Positions 1 to 9,400 of a stretch of DNA of 64,000 nt are shown here, piece after piece (within the stretch, counting starts at the first letter, position 1; the number at the start of each line of letters is the position of its first letter). Both the position numbers and the translations under genes were made by a program. Under the pieces are notes generated by a model. The model was not told the DNA's origin and did no database searches. It saw nothing but the letters and a program-made list of their open reading frames with translations. Location: assembly GCF_027563315.1 (NCBI RefSeq), contig NZ_JAMKBJ010000013.1:18488-82487 (forward strand), in the 5' to 3' direction. This DNA comes from Paenisporosarcina quisquiliarum. Lineage in GTDB: Bacteria; Bacillota; Bacilli; Bacillales_A; Planococcaceae.

Positions 1-68
1 TTACAAGTACAATTTTAATTATTCTAACAATTTATTTCTATTAATTATGGACAACAAAAAAACGACTT

Positions 69-941
69 CTACAAGGCGTCTAGTTTAGCAGTCAAGTTAT
101 GTATATATTCGTCGGCACGTTGCTGCATCATCTGTCGGTTTAGGATGGAGTATCCAGAATCGGTCCAACCATCATAGACATCTAAATCCTCATCCACAAA
201 ATCAAGGAAACCAAGAATGTCCCAATAAGGTGTATACGTTTCATTTGATAGCTGTAGATAAGCATCTAAAAATTGATCGGCTAATTCCAGCCCGTACAGC
301 ATTACTAAATTCATTCTACAGTGAGCCACGTCTACTAAAGCGGGACCTTTGCAGGCATTAACCCAATCAACCACGCCACTCAATTGATTTCCTTCCCATA
401 AAATATTGGTCGGATGGTAATCACGGTGAATAAAAACAGGATGGAACTCAGGCATAGTGGTCTGGACAAAGTTTATGGCCATTGACCAAGCTTGATGTTG
501 AGTGGTCCATGATGGGATTGATACGTTTGTGAGATCTACATAGGAAGAATAGGTCCACTTAAATGGTTCCATTATTGGCGTTTGATGTATAGCGTGCAGT
601 GTAGTTGCCAGCTGATTTATAGCATCGGGAGAATGAATAATCTCCAAGTCTACTTTGCCTGGTATTTCACTCATCAAGAGGGCTTCAACTTTTGGTGTTC
701 CGGCAGCTAGGAAGTGCGGCGTAGGTACTGGCATAGACTTCATGATTAATAAACTTTGTTTTTCATGCTCGATTAAATCTGGTTCTTCATTTAGCCAATT
801 TGAATTCGTAATATGCCTCAATACTACTGATTCACCCGATGAAAGCTCGAATTTCATCATTTCAGAAGATATGCCACCTTTTAAGGAGGCACACTTTCTG
901 ATTCTTTTTCCAGTAGCATTTTCAACAAATTTTTCTAACAT
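69..941 (-). CDS. aminoglycoside phosphotransferase (APH/choline kinase)-family protein
   Basis: The protein of about 290 residues has the APH-fold catalytic loop HRDYHPTN near residue 172 followed by the Mg-binding VDW about 12 residues later. A glycine-bearing N-terminal lobe (KGGISSE) precedes it. Members phosphorylate small hydroxylated molecules (aminoglycosides, homoserine, choline, fructosamine); the substrate cannot be read from sequence. Two ATG codons are adjacent (944 and 941). The GAGGAG site lies 4 bases from the first and 7 from the second, so I take the second. It is transcribed alone and nothing beside it suggests a pathway. A resistance role is not supported over a housekeeping one. 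Confidence 0.8.
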   Translation of the reverse strand: MLEKFVENATGKRIRKCASLKGGISSEMMKFELSSGESVVLRHITNSNWLNEEPDLIEHEKQSLLIMKSMPVPTPHFLAAGTPKVEALLMSEIPGKVDLEIIHSPDAINQLATTLHAIHQTPIMEPFKWTYSSYVDLTNVSIPSWTTQHQAWSMAINFVQTTMPEFHPVFIHRDYHPTNILWEGNQLSGVVDWVNACKGPALVDVAHCRMNLVMLYGLELADQFLDAYLQLSNETYTPYWDILGFLDFVDEDLDVYDGWTDSGYSILNRQMMQQRADEYIHNLTAKLDAL

Positions 942-967
942 CATGTCACTCCTCGAAAGGAAATTTA

Positions 968-1951
968 TTATGTTTGAAGAATTTTCCAGGAAGCTCGTGA
1001 AATTTCTTCGAGTTCACCGGCATCCAGTTTAAACGTCATGGCACCAACATTATCTTGCGCGTGGTGAACTTTAGTAGCACCTGGAATCGCAAATACGGTT
1101 TCGCCATGATAATGAATGGTCCAGTTCAAAGCGACTTGGCTGGCACTGACATTGTATTTTTCACCAATAGCATCCAGTAAAGCAATGAGTGGTTTAGATT
1201 CCGCCAACCCTGCTTCCTTAAATTTACGCTGGAACCTGCGGGGTCCTTTTGCATCGTGAATCAATGCTGGATTGTCATGGAATTTACCAGACAGTAACCC
1301 CTGTTCAAGTGGCGAATAAGCGATGATGGATATGCCTAATTCCTTTGCGCTTTCCAAAACGCCATTTTCCTCCATACGTCGATCGAGTAAGCTGTATTTC
1401 ACTTGATTGGATGCAAGACTTAGCCCGTTTTCAGTTAGAATGCGATGTGAATTGACCATCGCGGAGGCATTAAAATTACTGACACCGATATGGTTGATAT
1501 GACCGGCTTTTACTAGTTCGATCGTCGCCTTCATTTGCTTTTCAACTGATGAAAGTGAATAAGGTTGATGAATTTGATACAAGTCGATTGGGCGATGTCG
1601 TAGTGCTTCCTTCCGTTCGTCAATAGTCTTCGATATGGAACCTGCTGTTCGTAGCATAGGCCACCATTTGGTTGCGATGCGTGCTTCTTCAGGAGTGACA
1701 CCTATATTTTCAAGCGCTTTCGCTAATATTCTTTCGGATTCCCCGTTGCCATATACTTCTGCGGTATCAAACCAATTGATTCCGCCTTTTAATGAAGTTT
1801 TAATGATATCTTCGGTTAGTTGGTCATCCAGAGCTCCCCAAAATTTACCCACGACACCTGAACCTTTACTGAATTGCCAAGTCCCCAGTCCCAGGGGGGA
1901 AAGTTGCAAATCGGTGTGACCGAGAGAACGTTTCATCTTCATATTTTCCAT
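968..1951 (-). CDS. aldo/keto reductase
   Basis: This 327-residue NADPH-dependent oxidoreductase has the AKR tetrad: Asp62 and Tyr67 in FDTAEVYG, Lys95 in ATKWW and His128 in YQIHQP. The C-terminal half carries the cofactor-binding segment around AIPGATKVHHAQDN. Length is normal for the family. The ATG follows GGAGG at 9 bases. Family members reduce aldehydes and ketones in the cytoplasm; the physiological substrate is unknown. It lies 24 bases upstream of the phosphotransferase on the same strand, so the two are probably cotranscribed. Confidence 0.88.
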   Translation of the reverse strand: MENMKMKRSLGHTDLQLSPLGLGTWQFSKGSGVVGKFWGALDDQLTEDIIKTSLKGGINWFDTAEVYGNGESERILAKALENIGVTPEEARIATKWWPMLRTAGSISKTIDERKEALRHRPIDLYQIHQPYSLSSVEKQMKATIELVKAGHINHIGVSNFNASAMVNSHRILTENGLSLASNQVKYSLLDRRMEENGVLESAKELGISIIAYSPLEQGLLSGKFHDNPALIHDAKGPRRFQRKFKEAGLAESKPLIALLDAIGEKYNVSASQVALNWTIHYHGETVFAIPGATKVHHAQDNVGAMTFKLDAGELEEISRASWKILQT

Positions 1952-2094
1952 CTATATCAGCCTCCAATGGGCATGTGTTTTGTCAAAGTGTACCATTTTT
2001 TCTCTTAAAATAGCGAATATGTGGCGGTTTGAAAGTTTCAAAAAACTGACTCATAATAGAAAGTAATAAGTGCAATTTCTAAGGGGGCAACACA

Positions 2095-2790
2095 GTGAAA
2101 GACGATTTGGAATTTGATATGGAGATGGCAAGAGAATACGATAAAGGCATTCGCAGGGCTCTGCCTACCTATGATGCTTTGTTTAGGATGGTACAGTCAT
2201 TTTTGCGCGCCAATGTGGAAGACTCCGCAAATGTGTTGGTAATTGGAGCGGGTGGAGGAAATGAAATTGTCACTTTTGGAACAGCGAATCCAACTTGGAC
2301 GTTCAGTGGTGTTGACCCATCGGAAGCCATGCTGGAAGTTGCTCTGCAAAAAGCTAAAAATGAAGGTATCGAAGAACGTGTCTCCATCCATATAGGAACA
2401 ATTGAAGAAATAGAGTTTAATGAAACTTTTGATGCTGCGACTTGCTTGCTTGTGCTCCATTTCGTTGAAACCATCGAAGAAAAGTTGAGCTTATTGAAAA
2501 CAGTAAGAGAAAGATTGAAACCTGGTTCTCCCTTTGTTCTCGTGTCAATGTTTGGTGATCAATCACATCCGGAATTTGATGAAAGAATGAATTTATGGAA
2601 ATCAATCTGGCTGGATTTAACGGATTTAACGCAAGAAGATGTAGAGGCGATGGAAGAGTCGGTTCGTGAATTATCATTCATTCCGGCCAGTCAAATAGAA
2701 GAACTTCTACAGCAAGCTGGATTTGAACGCGTAACCCAATTCTTTTCCACCACTTTATTTGGTGGCTGGATTGCTCATTCTAAAAAGTAA
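2095..2790 (+). CDS. class I SAM-dependent methyltransferase
   Basis: The 231-residue protein has a Rossmann-type SAM-binding motif I (VLVIGAGGG, about residues 47-55), an acidic motif II (GVDPSEAML) and the post-I segment DAATCLLVLHF typical of small-molecule methyltransferases. The start is GTG with AAGGGGG about 10 bases upstream. A strong symmetrical terminator follows directly. The methyl acceptor is unknown. It is monocistronic and divergent from the aldo/keto reductase. Confidence 0.82.
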   Translation: MKDDLEFDMEMAREYDKGIRRALPTYDALFRMVQSFLRANVEDSANVLVIGAGGGNEIVTFGTANPTWTFSGVDPSEAMLEVALQKAKNEGIEERVSIHIGTIEEIEFNETFDAATCLLVLHFVETIEEKLSLLKTVRERLKPGSPFVLVSMFGDQSHPEFDERMNLWKSIWLDLTDLTQEDVEAMEESVRELSFIPASQIEELLQQAGFERVTQFFSTTLFGGWIAHSKK

Positions 2791-2815
2791 AAGACAGGGT
2801 CTAGACCCTGTCTTT
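2790..2815 (+). terminator. intrinsic terminator after the methyltransferase
   Basis: A perfect 26-base inverted repeat (arm AAAGACAGGGTC) begins at the stop codon. Flanking A and T runs make it usable in both directions. Confidence 0.8.
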
Positions 2816-2892
2816 ATTCATGTGGATTAACTCAACTTATTGCAAGACGACAATACCGAAAGCCACCACTTTGTAGCTTTTCCAAAATAGAA

Positions 2893-3417
2893 TCATTCAT
2901 GAAGTGCTTCAAAATAGAAGTTGGCTTTTTCTTTCAGTTTTAAAGGATCTAATTCATTAAAGTTAATATTCTTCAAGTTCTTTCTTTCAAACTCCATATT
3001 GAAAATGGTCATGTTGTCCATTGGTTTACCCTCTAGATTTTTCATCTGATTTCCGTCTTCATCTAAGACCGGAACCGCAACGATAAAATCAACTTCTGTT
3101 ACTTCGGATTGTCTTTTGATATCTTGTAATACACTGGCACAACTTGCGAGAATTTCAGCTTTAAAATCTGCATACGACTCATCTTCAAAGATATAGGTTA
3201 AAGCTATGACTTCCATTTTGCCAGTAGTCTCATCGAACTCCAGGAGCTCGACTGCATCTTCTGTAAATTCATGACGGTGACCGAAATTTTCCATAATGGA
3301 ATTCGAAATGCTTTGATCCAGTTCACTTAGAGGCTGTGTTGGTTCTTCAGAATTTACCTCATCAGAACAACCTGAAATTAATAATGTTAAGACACATAAT
3401 GCAATTATTTTTTTCAA
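2893..3417 (-). CDS. hypothetical lipoprotein
   Basis: About 174 residues. The N-terminus is a lipoprotein signal peptide: KK, a hydrophobic stretch, then lipobox LISGC, after which the chain is acidic and Ser/Glu rich. I place the start at a TTG preceded by AAAGGAGA at good spacing; a longer reading frame upstream has no ribosome site and would bury the signal peptide. The mature part (residues 40-174) has no motif I recognise. It should be anchored on the outer face of the membrane. Confidence 0.65.
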   Translation of the reverse strand: MKKIIALCVLTLLISGCSDEVNSEEPTQPLSELDQSISNSIMENFGHRHEFTEDAVELLEFDETTGKMEVIALTYIFEDESYADFKAEILASCASVLQDIKRQSEVTEVDFIVAVPVLDEDGNQMKNLEGKPMDNMTIFNMEFERKNLKNINFNELDPLKLKEKANFYFEALHE

Positions 3418-3619
3418 ATGGACGGTCTCCTTTAAATCGATTCCAGAAAAGTATAATTGATTGCACAATATATTAGTATATATTTCTAAAATTTAGAAAG
3501 TTATCCTTTACAACCAGAAATTATTTCTGATTTTATTTGAAACGCCTCTGCTAGCAGGTTTCCAATTTCACTCGAAGGGGAACTTATGAAGTAACAGTAA
3601 AAGTAGAGGACGTGGCCAG

Positions 3620-4462
3620 ATGAACACATCAACCGCACATGCAAAAGAAAAAATGAGGGAAGCGAAACCTTGGATTCGTCGGTTCGGTCGATTCGGTTAT
3701 ATGGCGAAAGGTGTTGTGTATGGGATGATTGGAATCCTGGCAGCACTTGCAGCTTTCGGACCAGGTGGAGATACAACTGGCACAGCAGGAGCACTACAAT
3801 CCATTGCGGAAATGCCATTCGGCGAAATTTTATTATGGATTATAGGTATTGGTTTGATTGGTTACATCGTGTGGGATTTCATAAAGGCCTTTAAAGACCC
3901 TGAAAATGAGGGTACGGATGCAAAAGGGTTAATTAAGCGAACTGGTTATTTTATAAGTGGTGTAATTTATAGTAACTTGGCTTTTGGTGCAATCAAACTG
4001 GCAAGTCACACCGGCACAGCTGGAGGCGGTGGCGAAAAGACGATTTCTGCCAAATTGATGGAGCAACCGTTTGGTGTTTGGTTAGTTGGTTTAGTGGGAG
4101 CCATCATCATCGGATATGGACTATATGAGCTTTTCAGTGGAGTGAAAGAAAAGTTTATGGAGAAATTCAAGACGTATGAAATGAACGAGAAAGAAACGAA
4201 GTTGGCACGTATTTCTGGGAAAATTGGATTAATTGCACGCGGAGTGGTGTTAACAATGGTTGGTTTCTTCTTTATTCGCACTGCCTTTACGCATGATCCT
4301 AACCATTCGAAAGGTCTCGGAGGCGCTTTATCCGAACTTGCCAGTCAACCATTTGGCCAGTTTATCCTTGGGGTGGTAGCTGTAGGTCTGATTTTGTATG
4401 GTATTTACCAAATCATTCGAGGACGCTATCAACATATGAATTTCGGATATCGTGGGAAATAA
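3620..4462 (+). CDS. DUF1206 domain membrane protein
   Basis: The 280-residue protein consists of three repeats, each with two membrane segments and a Gly-rich first helix (RFGYMAKGVVYGMIG near 25; RTGYFISGVIYSNLAF near 107; KIGLIARGVVLTMVG near 202). QPFG- or MPFG-type motifs precede each second helix. This threefold pattern is diagnostic of DUF1206, an integral membrane family of unknown function. The ribosome site (GAGG) is weak and distant. The gene stands alone and ends in a terminator shared with ogt. Confidence 0.85.
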   Translation: MNTSTAHAKEKMREAKPWIRRFGRFGYMAKGVVYGMIGILAALAAFGPGGDTTGTAGALQSIAEMPFGEILLWIIGIGLIGYIVWDFIKAFKDPENEGTDAKGLIKRTGYFISGVIYSNLAFGAIKLASHTGTAGGGGEKTISAKLMEQPFGVWLVGLVGAIIIGYGLYELFSGVKEKFMEKFKTYEMNEKETKLARISGKIGLIARGVVLTMVGFFFIRTAFTHDPNHSKGLGGALSELASQPFGQFILGVVAVGLILYGIYQIIRGRYQHMNFGYRGK

Positions 4463-4470
4463 CTGAACAT

Positions 4471-4503
4471 AAAGAACCGTTCACTTTTGTGAATGGTTCT
4501 TTT
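4471..4503. terminator. bidirectional terminator between DUF1206 gene and ogt
   Basis: The arms AAAGAACCGTTCAC and GTGAATGGTTCTTT enclose a TTTT loop. Runs of A and T flank both sides, serving the converging genes; the 3' end of ogt lies inside the hairpin. Confidence 0.8.
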
Positions 4504-4936
4504 CATGTTCTAGTAACCATTCTTTTCGCCACGAGCCCCAAGCGAATCCAGACAGTGCTCCATTTTTACCGACCACACGATGACAGGGAACAATGAGTGC
4601 TAATTTATTTTTACCGATAGCCGTTCCGACTGCCCTCACAGCTTTTTGTTTTTGAATACGTTGAGCAATTTCAGAGTAACTTAATCGATTACCGTAGGGG
4701 ATGTGGATGAGCTCGTTCCAAACTCCACTTTGAAAAGCGGTTCCGTTCATTGGAGGAATAGAAAATTGTTTTAAATCACCTTTAAAATAAGCATCGATTT
4801 CATGAAGGAAATGATGGATGATTTCATTCTCATGGCTCTGTTGTTTTTCATCAACAAATAAGACAGAGACAAGTTCGGTGTCTGTCGCGGTTACTTCAAT
4901 GAGACCAATCGGTGATTCCGTATAACCTCTGTACAT
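4481..4936 (-). CDS. ogt: methylated-DNA--protein-cysteine S-methyltransferase
   Basis: This 151-residue repair protein removes alkyl groups from O6 of guanine by suicidal transfer to its own cysteine. The active site PCHRVVGKNG is at about residues 121-130, followed by the conserved LSGFAWG segment. The DNA-binding helix-turn-helix region (LSYSEIAQRI) precedes it. Length fits the Ogt/AdaB class. The divergent neighbour is adaA, so the pair forms an alkylation-damage module; in Bacillus subtilis adaA and adaB are in one operon, here they are back to back. Confidence 0.92.
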   Translation of the reverse strand: MYRGYTESPIGLIEVTATDTELVSVLFVDEKQQSHENEIIHHFLHEIDAYFKGDLKQFSIPPMNGTAFQSGVWNELIHIPYGNRLSYSEIAQRIQKQKAVRAVGTAIGKNKLALIVPCHRVVGKNGALSGFAWGSWRKEWLLEHEKNHSQK

Positions 4937-5057
4937 ATGAACACCTCCTACAACTAATTATAATGAACATTCAAGCTCTTTGCTTTTCTATTGTTGGCAT
5001 TCAATTTTCAAGCTGAAGGAATGTGTTACTATTAGGAAAAAAAGGGTGGGAATGCGG

Positions 5058-5603
5058 ATGAAAGAAGTAGAATGGTTAGCTCTATCAAAAAATGATCGTC
5101 GTTTTGATGGTCAGTTCTTTTACGGGGTTTCAACTACGCTCATTTTTTGTCGGCCATCCTGTCCATCCAAAGTTCCGCTTCGTCAACATGTCTCTATTTT
5201 TTTATCGCAACGTGCTGCCATCGATGCAGGGTATCGTCCATGCAAAAGATGCCGTCCAGAAGTTCTGTCATTTGTTCATTCGCGTTCACAAATCGTCAAT
5301 GAAGCGATTGAAATTATCAAAACAAAATTAGATGAACCCCTTACACTGAAAAAACTAGCCGAGCGATTATTTGTTTCTCCGACTTATTTACAGAAAGTAT
5401 TTACGAAAGAAATGAAGATATCACCTGCACGTTTTATATTGGAATCAAGAATGGATCAGGCAAAACATCTTCTCCGCACAACGGATTTGCTTATCTGCGA
5501 CATTGCTCAAACTGTCGGTTACGTTAATGCCGCGCATTTTTCAACAGTGTTTCACCGACATACGGGGGAATCCCCTACATACTATCGAACGAAAGTTCAG
5601 TAA
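5058..5603 (+). CDS. adaA: AdaA-type methylphosphotriester-DNA methyltransferase and AraC-family activator
   Basis: The N-terminal domain has the Ada zinc site with four cysteines (FCRPSC and CKRC). The first accepts a methyl group from DNA phosphotriesters and turns the protein into an activator. The C-terminal half is an AraC-type double helix-turn-helix (LTLKKLAERLFVSPTYLQKVF and the second one ending HRHTGESPTYYR). I prefer the ATG at 5058, with GGTGGGA upstream; 5052 is an alternative. It lacks the methyltransferase domain of E. coli Ada, which is supplied by the divergent ogt gene. The expected role is induction of alkylation repair. Confidence 0.88.
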   Translation: MKEVEWLALSKNDRRFDGQFFYGVSTTLIFCRPSCPSKVPLRQHVSIFLSQRAAIDAGYRPCKRCRPEVLSFVHSRSQIVNEAIEIIKTKLDEPLTLKKLAERLFVSPTYLQKVFTKEMKISPARFILESRMDQAKHLLRTTDLLICDIAQTVGYVNAAHFSTVFHRHTGESPTYYRTKVQ

Positions 5604-5617
5604 AGGAAGTAGTACAT

Positions 5618-6502
5618 ATGCGCGTATACATAGCACTAATAACCCTAAGTTTGATTTGGGGGTTATCTTTCGTATTCATTTCAATTCTTAGTGAGCCGGC
5701 GGGTGTATGGGGGACCGTTTTTATCCGTTGTATTGCGGGTGCTTTGTTATTACTCCCGATGCTTTGGTTGAAGCGAAAAGAAATAATCAAACCGATTCCT
5801 TGGAAAGCATTAGTGGTGGTTGGCATTGTAAATGCCGGTTTGCCGTGGGGATTGATTGCATTGAGTCAAACTCAAATCAACAGCAGTCTGGCTGCAGTTC
5901 TTAATGCTTTTACGCCGATATTTACAGGTTTAATTGGCTTATTGTTTTTTGGTACGATTTTACTTAAACAACAGTGGATTGGCATTGCACTTGGGTTTGT
6001 GGGAATTCTGATTATCATGGATTTCGATCTTTCACTTTTATTCGGTGAAAGTTTTGTGGGAATAGGAACGATGATTTTGGCAACTATGTGCTACGGCTTT
6101 TCGTCGCATTATGTTCGTAAACATTTGAGAGAGGCTGGAATCATTTTTATTACAACCTGTACACTGATTATAGGCGCAGTGGTAGGCGGTATAATGATGT
6201 TACTAACGAATCCTAATCAATTACATACACTTACACAAAACTTAAACGGGGAAGTTGTATTTGCCATTATTGGGCTTGGATTCTTTGGTTCAGGAATTGC
6301 CCATTTATTATTCTTTTACATAATGAAAGAACGAAGCGCGGAATTCGCGACATCCGTAACATATTTAATCCCGATATCAGCCATCTTTTGGGGCTATTTC
6401 TTATTGAAAGAGCCTATTACCTTACACATGATCATCGGATTACTCATCATATTATGTGGAGTATATTTAACAACTCGTCCAAAACTCACTTTACTGAAGT
6501 GA
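5618..6502 (+). CDS. EamA/DMT-superfamily exporter
   Basis: The 294-residue integral membrane protein has ten predicted helices arranged as two EamA repeats: the first begins LSLIWGLSFVFI, the second GTMILATMCYGFSSHYV. Family members export amino acids, nucleobases or other metabolites; the substrate is unknown. The ATG lies 14 bases after the adaA stop with AAAGGAAG between, so it is probably cotranscribed with adaA and might be alkylation-inducible (inference). Confidence 0.82.
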   Translation: MRVYIALITLSLIWGLSFVFISILSEPAGVWGTVFIRCIAGALLLLPMLWLKRKEIIKPIPWKALVVVGIVNAGLPWGLIALSQTQINSSLAAVLNAFTPIFTGLIGLLFFGTILLKQQWIGIALGFVGILIIMDFDLSLLFGESFVGIGTMILATMCYGFSSHYVRKHLREAGIIFITTCTLIIGAVVGGIMMLLTNPNQLHTLTQNLNGEVVFAIIGLGFFGSGIAHLLFFYIMKERSAEFATSVTYLIPISAIFWGYFLLKEPITLHMIIGLLIILCGVYLTTRPKLTLLK

Positions 6503-6510
6503 GTTTTTTT
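6481..6510 (+). terminator. intrinsic terminator after the EamA gene
   Basis: AAACTCACTT pairs with AAGTGAGTTT across a short loop and a T7 tract follows. The stop codon is inside the stem. Confidence 0.78.
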
Positions 6511-6701
6511 GTGCGACGAAAGGTGTAAGGCTTACTCTTTCGATTACATATCTGTCAGTTAACGTACATATATAGAAATAGACATTCGACAAAGCGCCTA
6601 TGAGAATAGAATGCTTTTTATAAATTAGTTAAAAATGCCATAATATTCAAATAATTTTATGATATGCTCGTCTAAAATATCTTGTAAGGGGGAACATCAT
6701 C

Positions 6702-8192
6702 TTGAAATTGAAAAAATATCTACTCTTTTTGTTGATTGCGGTGCTGGCGATTTATCCATTTACCGATGGCACGAAACCACAAACCGCTATTGCAACAGAT
6801 GAATATGCCCAATTGGGAATCAGCATCAATAAAATTCTTCAGGATGAACGTCTCGATGGAGCAACGACGGGCGTGAGTATCCGAAAAGCCACCTCAGGAG
6901 AACTTATTTATGACCACTTCGGTGAAACGAGATTGCATCCTGCTTCGAATATGAAACTCCTAACTGGAGCGGCTGCTCTTGAAACACTCGGTGAAAATTA
7001 CCGTTTCTCTACAGAAGTTTTGACCGATGGCACTGTAAAAGATGGCATATTACTTGGAGATTTGTATTTGAAAGGCAAAGGAGATCCAACGTTGTTAAAG
7101 GAGGACTTCGATGTATTTGCGCAAAATCTTGCAGCACAGGGTATTAAAAAGATAAATGGGAACTTGCTTGGGGACGATACGTGGTATGACAATATTCGTT
7201 TATCACAGGATATTACGTGGACGGACGAATCTTATTATTATGCTGCACAAGTGTCGGCACTCACGGCATCCCCAAATGCGGATTATGATGCCGGGACAGT
7301 AATCGTAGAAGCACGTCCAAATTCAATTGCCGGGGAGCCGGCTACAATTAAAGTGTCGCCTGCCACTGATGTGGTCAACATTATCAATCGTTCTAAAACG
7401 GTTGGTGCCGACCAAACGAAAAAGCTCACAATTGAAAGACAACATGGATCGAACAATGTCATTATCGAAGGCACAGTCCCAGTGGGCGGTACAGTCACTC
7501 GTGAGTGGATTGCGATTTGGGAGCCTTCTTACTATGCATTGGACTTATTCAAAAAATCATTAGAGGAAAAAGGAATTCAATTTGTAGGTAAGTCAAAAAT
7601 CACGTTGGCGAAGGCACCAAGCGATGCTCAACTTCTAGCGTTTAAATACTCCATGACTCTGAAAGAACTTTTCATTCCTTTCATGAAACTCAGCAACAAC
7701 GGACACGCCGAAGTATTGGCAAAGGAAATGGGAAAAGTGGTACACGGGGAGGGCAGTTGGGAGAAAGGGATTCAAGTGATAGAAGAGAATTCAGCACAAC
7801 TCGGCCTGGACATGAAAAACATAATGATTCGGGATGCTTCGGGTATGTCTCATGTCAATTTGATTCCTTCAAATGAATTAACAAATCTTCTTGTGGCTGT
7901 TCAAACGGAGCCATGGTATCAAACGTTCTTATCATCCTTACCAGTAGCCGGGGCGAGTGATCGTTTTGTCGGTGGAACTTTACGTAATCGCATGAAAGTA
8001 GCACCTACAGTTGGAAATGTAAAAGCGAAAACCGGAACTTTAACGGCCGTTTCGGCTTTATCGGGCTATGCCACAACGAAAGACGGAGAGTTACTCACAT
8101 TCTCCATTATGATTAATAATGATTTAGCGGCTGTTACACCAATTGAAGATCAAATTGCTACAGCCATAGCAAATTATAAAAAACCTGAATAA
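6702..8192 (+). CDS. D-alanyl-D-alanine carboxypeptidase/endopeptidase (S13, PBP4 type)
   Basis: The 496-residue exported penicillin-binding protein has an N-terminal signal anchor (residues 5-22). The active-site SxxK is Ser82-Lys85 (SNMK), SxN is SNN near residue 332, and KTGT begins at 443. The large insert between SxxK and SxN is typical of family S13 (DacB of E. coli, DacC/PBP4a of B. subtilis). It trims or cleaves peptidoglycan cross-links outside the membrane. The start is TTG with AAGGGGGA upstream. It is monocistronic, ending in a strong terminator. Upstream 6511-6690 holds only AT-rich promoter-like sequence. Confidence 0.92.
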   Translation: MKLKKYLLFLLIAVLAIYPFTDGTKPQTAIATDEYAQLGISINKILQDERLDGATTGVSIRKATSGELIYDHFGETRLHPASNMKLLTGAAALETLGENYRFSTEVLTDGTVKDGILLGDLYLKGKGDPTLLKEDFDVFAQNLAAQGIKKINGNLLGDDTWYDNIRLSQDITWTDESYYYAAQVSALTASPNADYDAGTVIVEARPNSIAGEPATIKVSPATDVVNIINRSKTVGADQTKKLTIERQHGSNNVIIEGTVPVGGTVTREWIAIWEPSYYALDLFKKSLEEKGIQFVGKSKITLAKAPSDAQLLAFKYSMTLKELFIPFMKLSNNGHAEVLAKEMGKVVHGEGSWEKGIQVIEENSAQLGLDMKNIMIRDASGMSHVNLIPSNELTNLLVAVQTEPWYQTFLSSLPVAGASDRFVGGTLRNRMKVAPTVGNVKAKTGTLTAVSALSGYATTKDGELLTFSIMINNDLAAVTPIEDQIATAIANYKKPE

Positions 8193-8196
8193 TCAG

Positions 8197-8231
8197 TAGC
8201 TTCCCACTGGAAATTGTGGGAAGCTATTTTT
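8197..8231 (+). terminator. intrinsic terminator after the S13 peptidase
   Basis: TAGCTTCCCAC pairs with GTGGGAAGCTA around an 8-base loop and is followed by T5. Confidence 0.82.
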
Positions 8232-8263
8232 AGGTGAAATAATCAGAATAGAAGGAGAAATAT

Positions 8264-9079
8264 ATGCTTACAAAAGAACAATTACAAGACATCGAAAAGC
8301 TACAAAAAGAATGTGAAGCACATGACGGCATCCAACTGAAACTGAACTGGGAAATGCTCAGAACACGTGAATCAGACGAATTGGATTTTCTTGACTATGA
8401 AAATGATGAACTCGTTGCATTTTTAGGGATTTACGCATTTGGTTCGACTGCGGAAGTTTGCGGGATGGTCAAACCAAGTGAACGTCGAAAAGGTCATTTT
8501 AATCGTTTGTTTTTAGAAGCCATGGAAATTGCGCGAAATAACTATAAGAAGATTTTGTTGAATGCACCTGCTGGGTCTGAAGAAGCAAAAGCTTTTTTGA
8601 ATAAACATGGTGCTATACACGCATTCTCAGAACATCAAATGGAGTGGAAGGAAAGAGCACTTAATGAAGTAGAAGATGTTACTTTGAGAGAAGCAACGAT
8701 TGAGGATCTTGACATGAGAATTCGTTTAGACATTGAAGCGTTTAGTATACCTGCAGAAGACGCTAAAGCAATGGAAAGCAGAATTGATAGTGATGAAGAT
8801 ACTGATATGTTGATGATCGAAGTAAACAATCAAACAATCGGGAAAATCCGCGTGAAACGTGAAGACGGCCAAGCATGGATTTATGGCTTTTCCATTCTAC
8901 CTGAATTCCAAGGCAAAGGTACTGGCCGAAAAGTGCTGCAAAATGTCGTCAAAAAACAAAGCATGCTCGGACACTCCGTGCATCTTGAAGTGGAAACAAA
9001 AAATGCACATGCCTTAAAACTGTATGAATCTGTCGGTTTTGAAGTAGTGCACGCGCAAGATTACTATCTTTATCATTGA
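8264..9079 (+). CDS. GNAT-family acetyltransferase, two domains
   Basis: The protein has 271 residues and two GNAT-like halves. The N-terminal half (to about 125) contains a degenerate acetyl-CoA loop (VKPSERRKGHFNRLFLEA). The C-terminal half carries the canonical motif A (ILPEFQGKGTGRKVL) and the C-terminal NAHALKLYESVGF segment. It transfers an acetyl group from acetyl-CoA to an unidentified amine. AGAAGGAGAA precedes the ATG. Confidence 0.83.
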   Translation: MLTKEQLQDIEKLQKECEAHDGIQLKLNWEMLRTRESDELDFLDYENDELVAFLGIYAFGSTAEVCGMVKPSERRKGHFNRLFLEAMEIARNNYKKILLNAPAGSEEAKAFLNKHGAIHAFSEHQMEWKERALNEVEDVTLREATIEDLDMRIRLDIEAFSIPAEDAKAMESRIDSDEDTDMLMIEVNNQTIGKIRVKREDGQAWIYGFSILPEFQGKGTGRKVLQNVVKKQSMLGHSVHLEVETKNAHALKLYESVGFEVVHAQDYYLYH

Positions 9080-9156
9080 TTTCCGTTCAATGTAATTTCA
9101 TGTTTCGAAGCTTACGTACTGTCTTAAAAGATTCTTTTTGGTATGAGGTGATAATA

Positions 9157-9339
9157 ATGGATAGATTACTATTTATTTTTGGCATACTTGTTTTTTTCTT
9201 AAGTTTCATATTTTTTGTAATGAATTTTCTAGGGGAATATGATGGTACAGCTATGATTATCTCTATATTTGCAATGCTTAATGCAAGTATAGCAATAGGT
9301 GTTTCAGAATTATTAAGCAGAACTAAAAACATAAAATAA
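9157..9339 (+). CDS. small two-helix membrane protein
   Basis: A 60-residue protein with two hydrophobic segments (about residues 3-22 and 29-48) and a basic tail (RTKNIK). The ATG follows GAGGTG at 8 bases. A frame extending 27 codons upstream overlaps the acetyltransferase stop but has no ribosome site of its own. No function is recognisable. Confidence 0.55.
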   Translation: MDRLLFIFGILVFFLSFIFFVMNFLGEYDGTAMIISIFAMLNASIAIGVSELLSRTKNIK

Positions 9340-9400
9340 TTTATCTTGAAAACTGCCTATTCAAGTCTTGTTGAAGAAAATAAGAGGGGGGATAGAATTA

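Noticed and set aside
69..944. Aminoglycoside resistance gene
   Set aside because: Only the general APH fold is visible; family members include many metabolic kinases and there is no resistance context.
6511..6690. Possible 21-bp array before the S13 peptidase
   Set aside because: TACATA words are 20 apart and only two occur.
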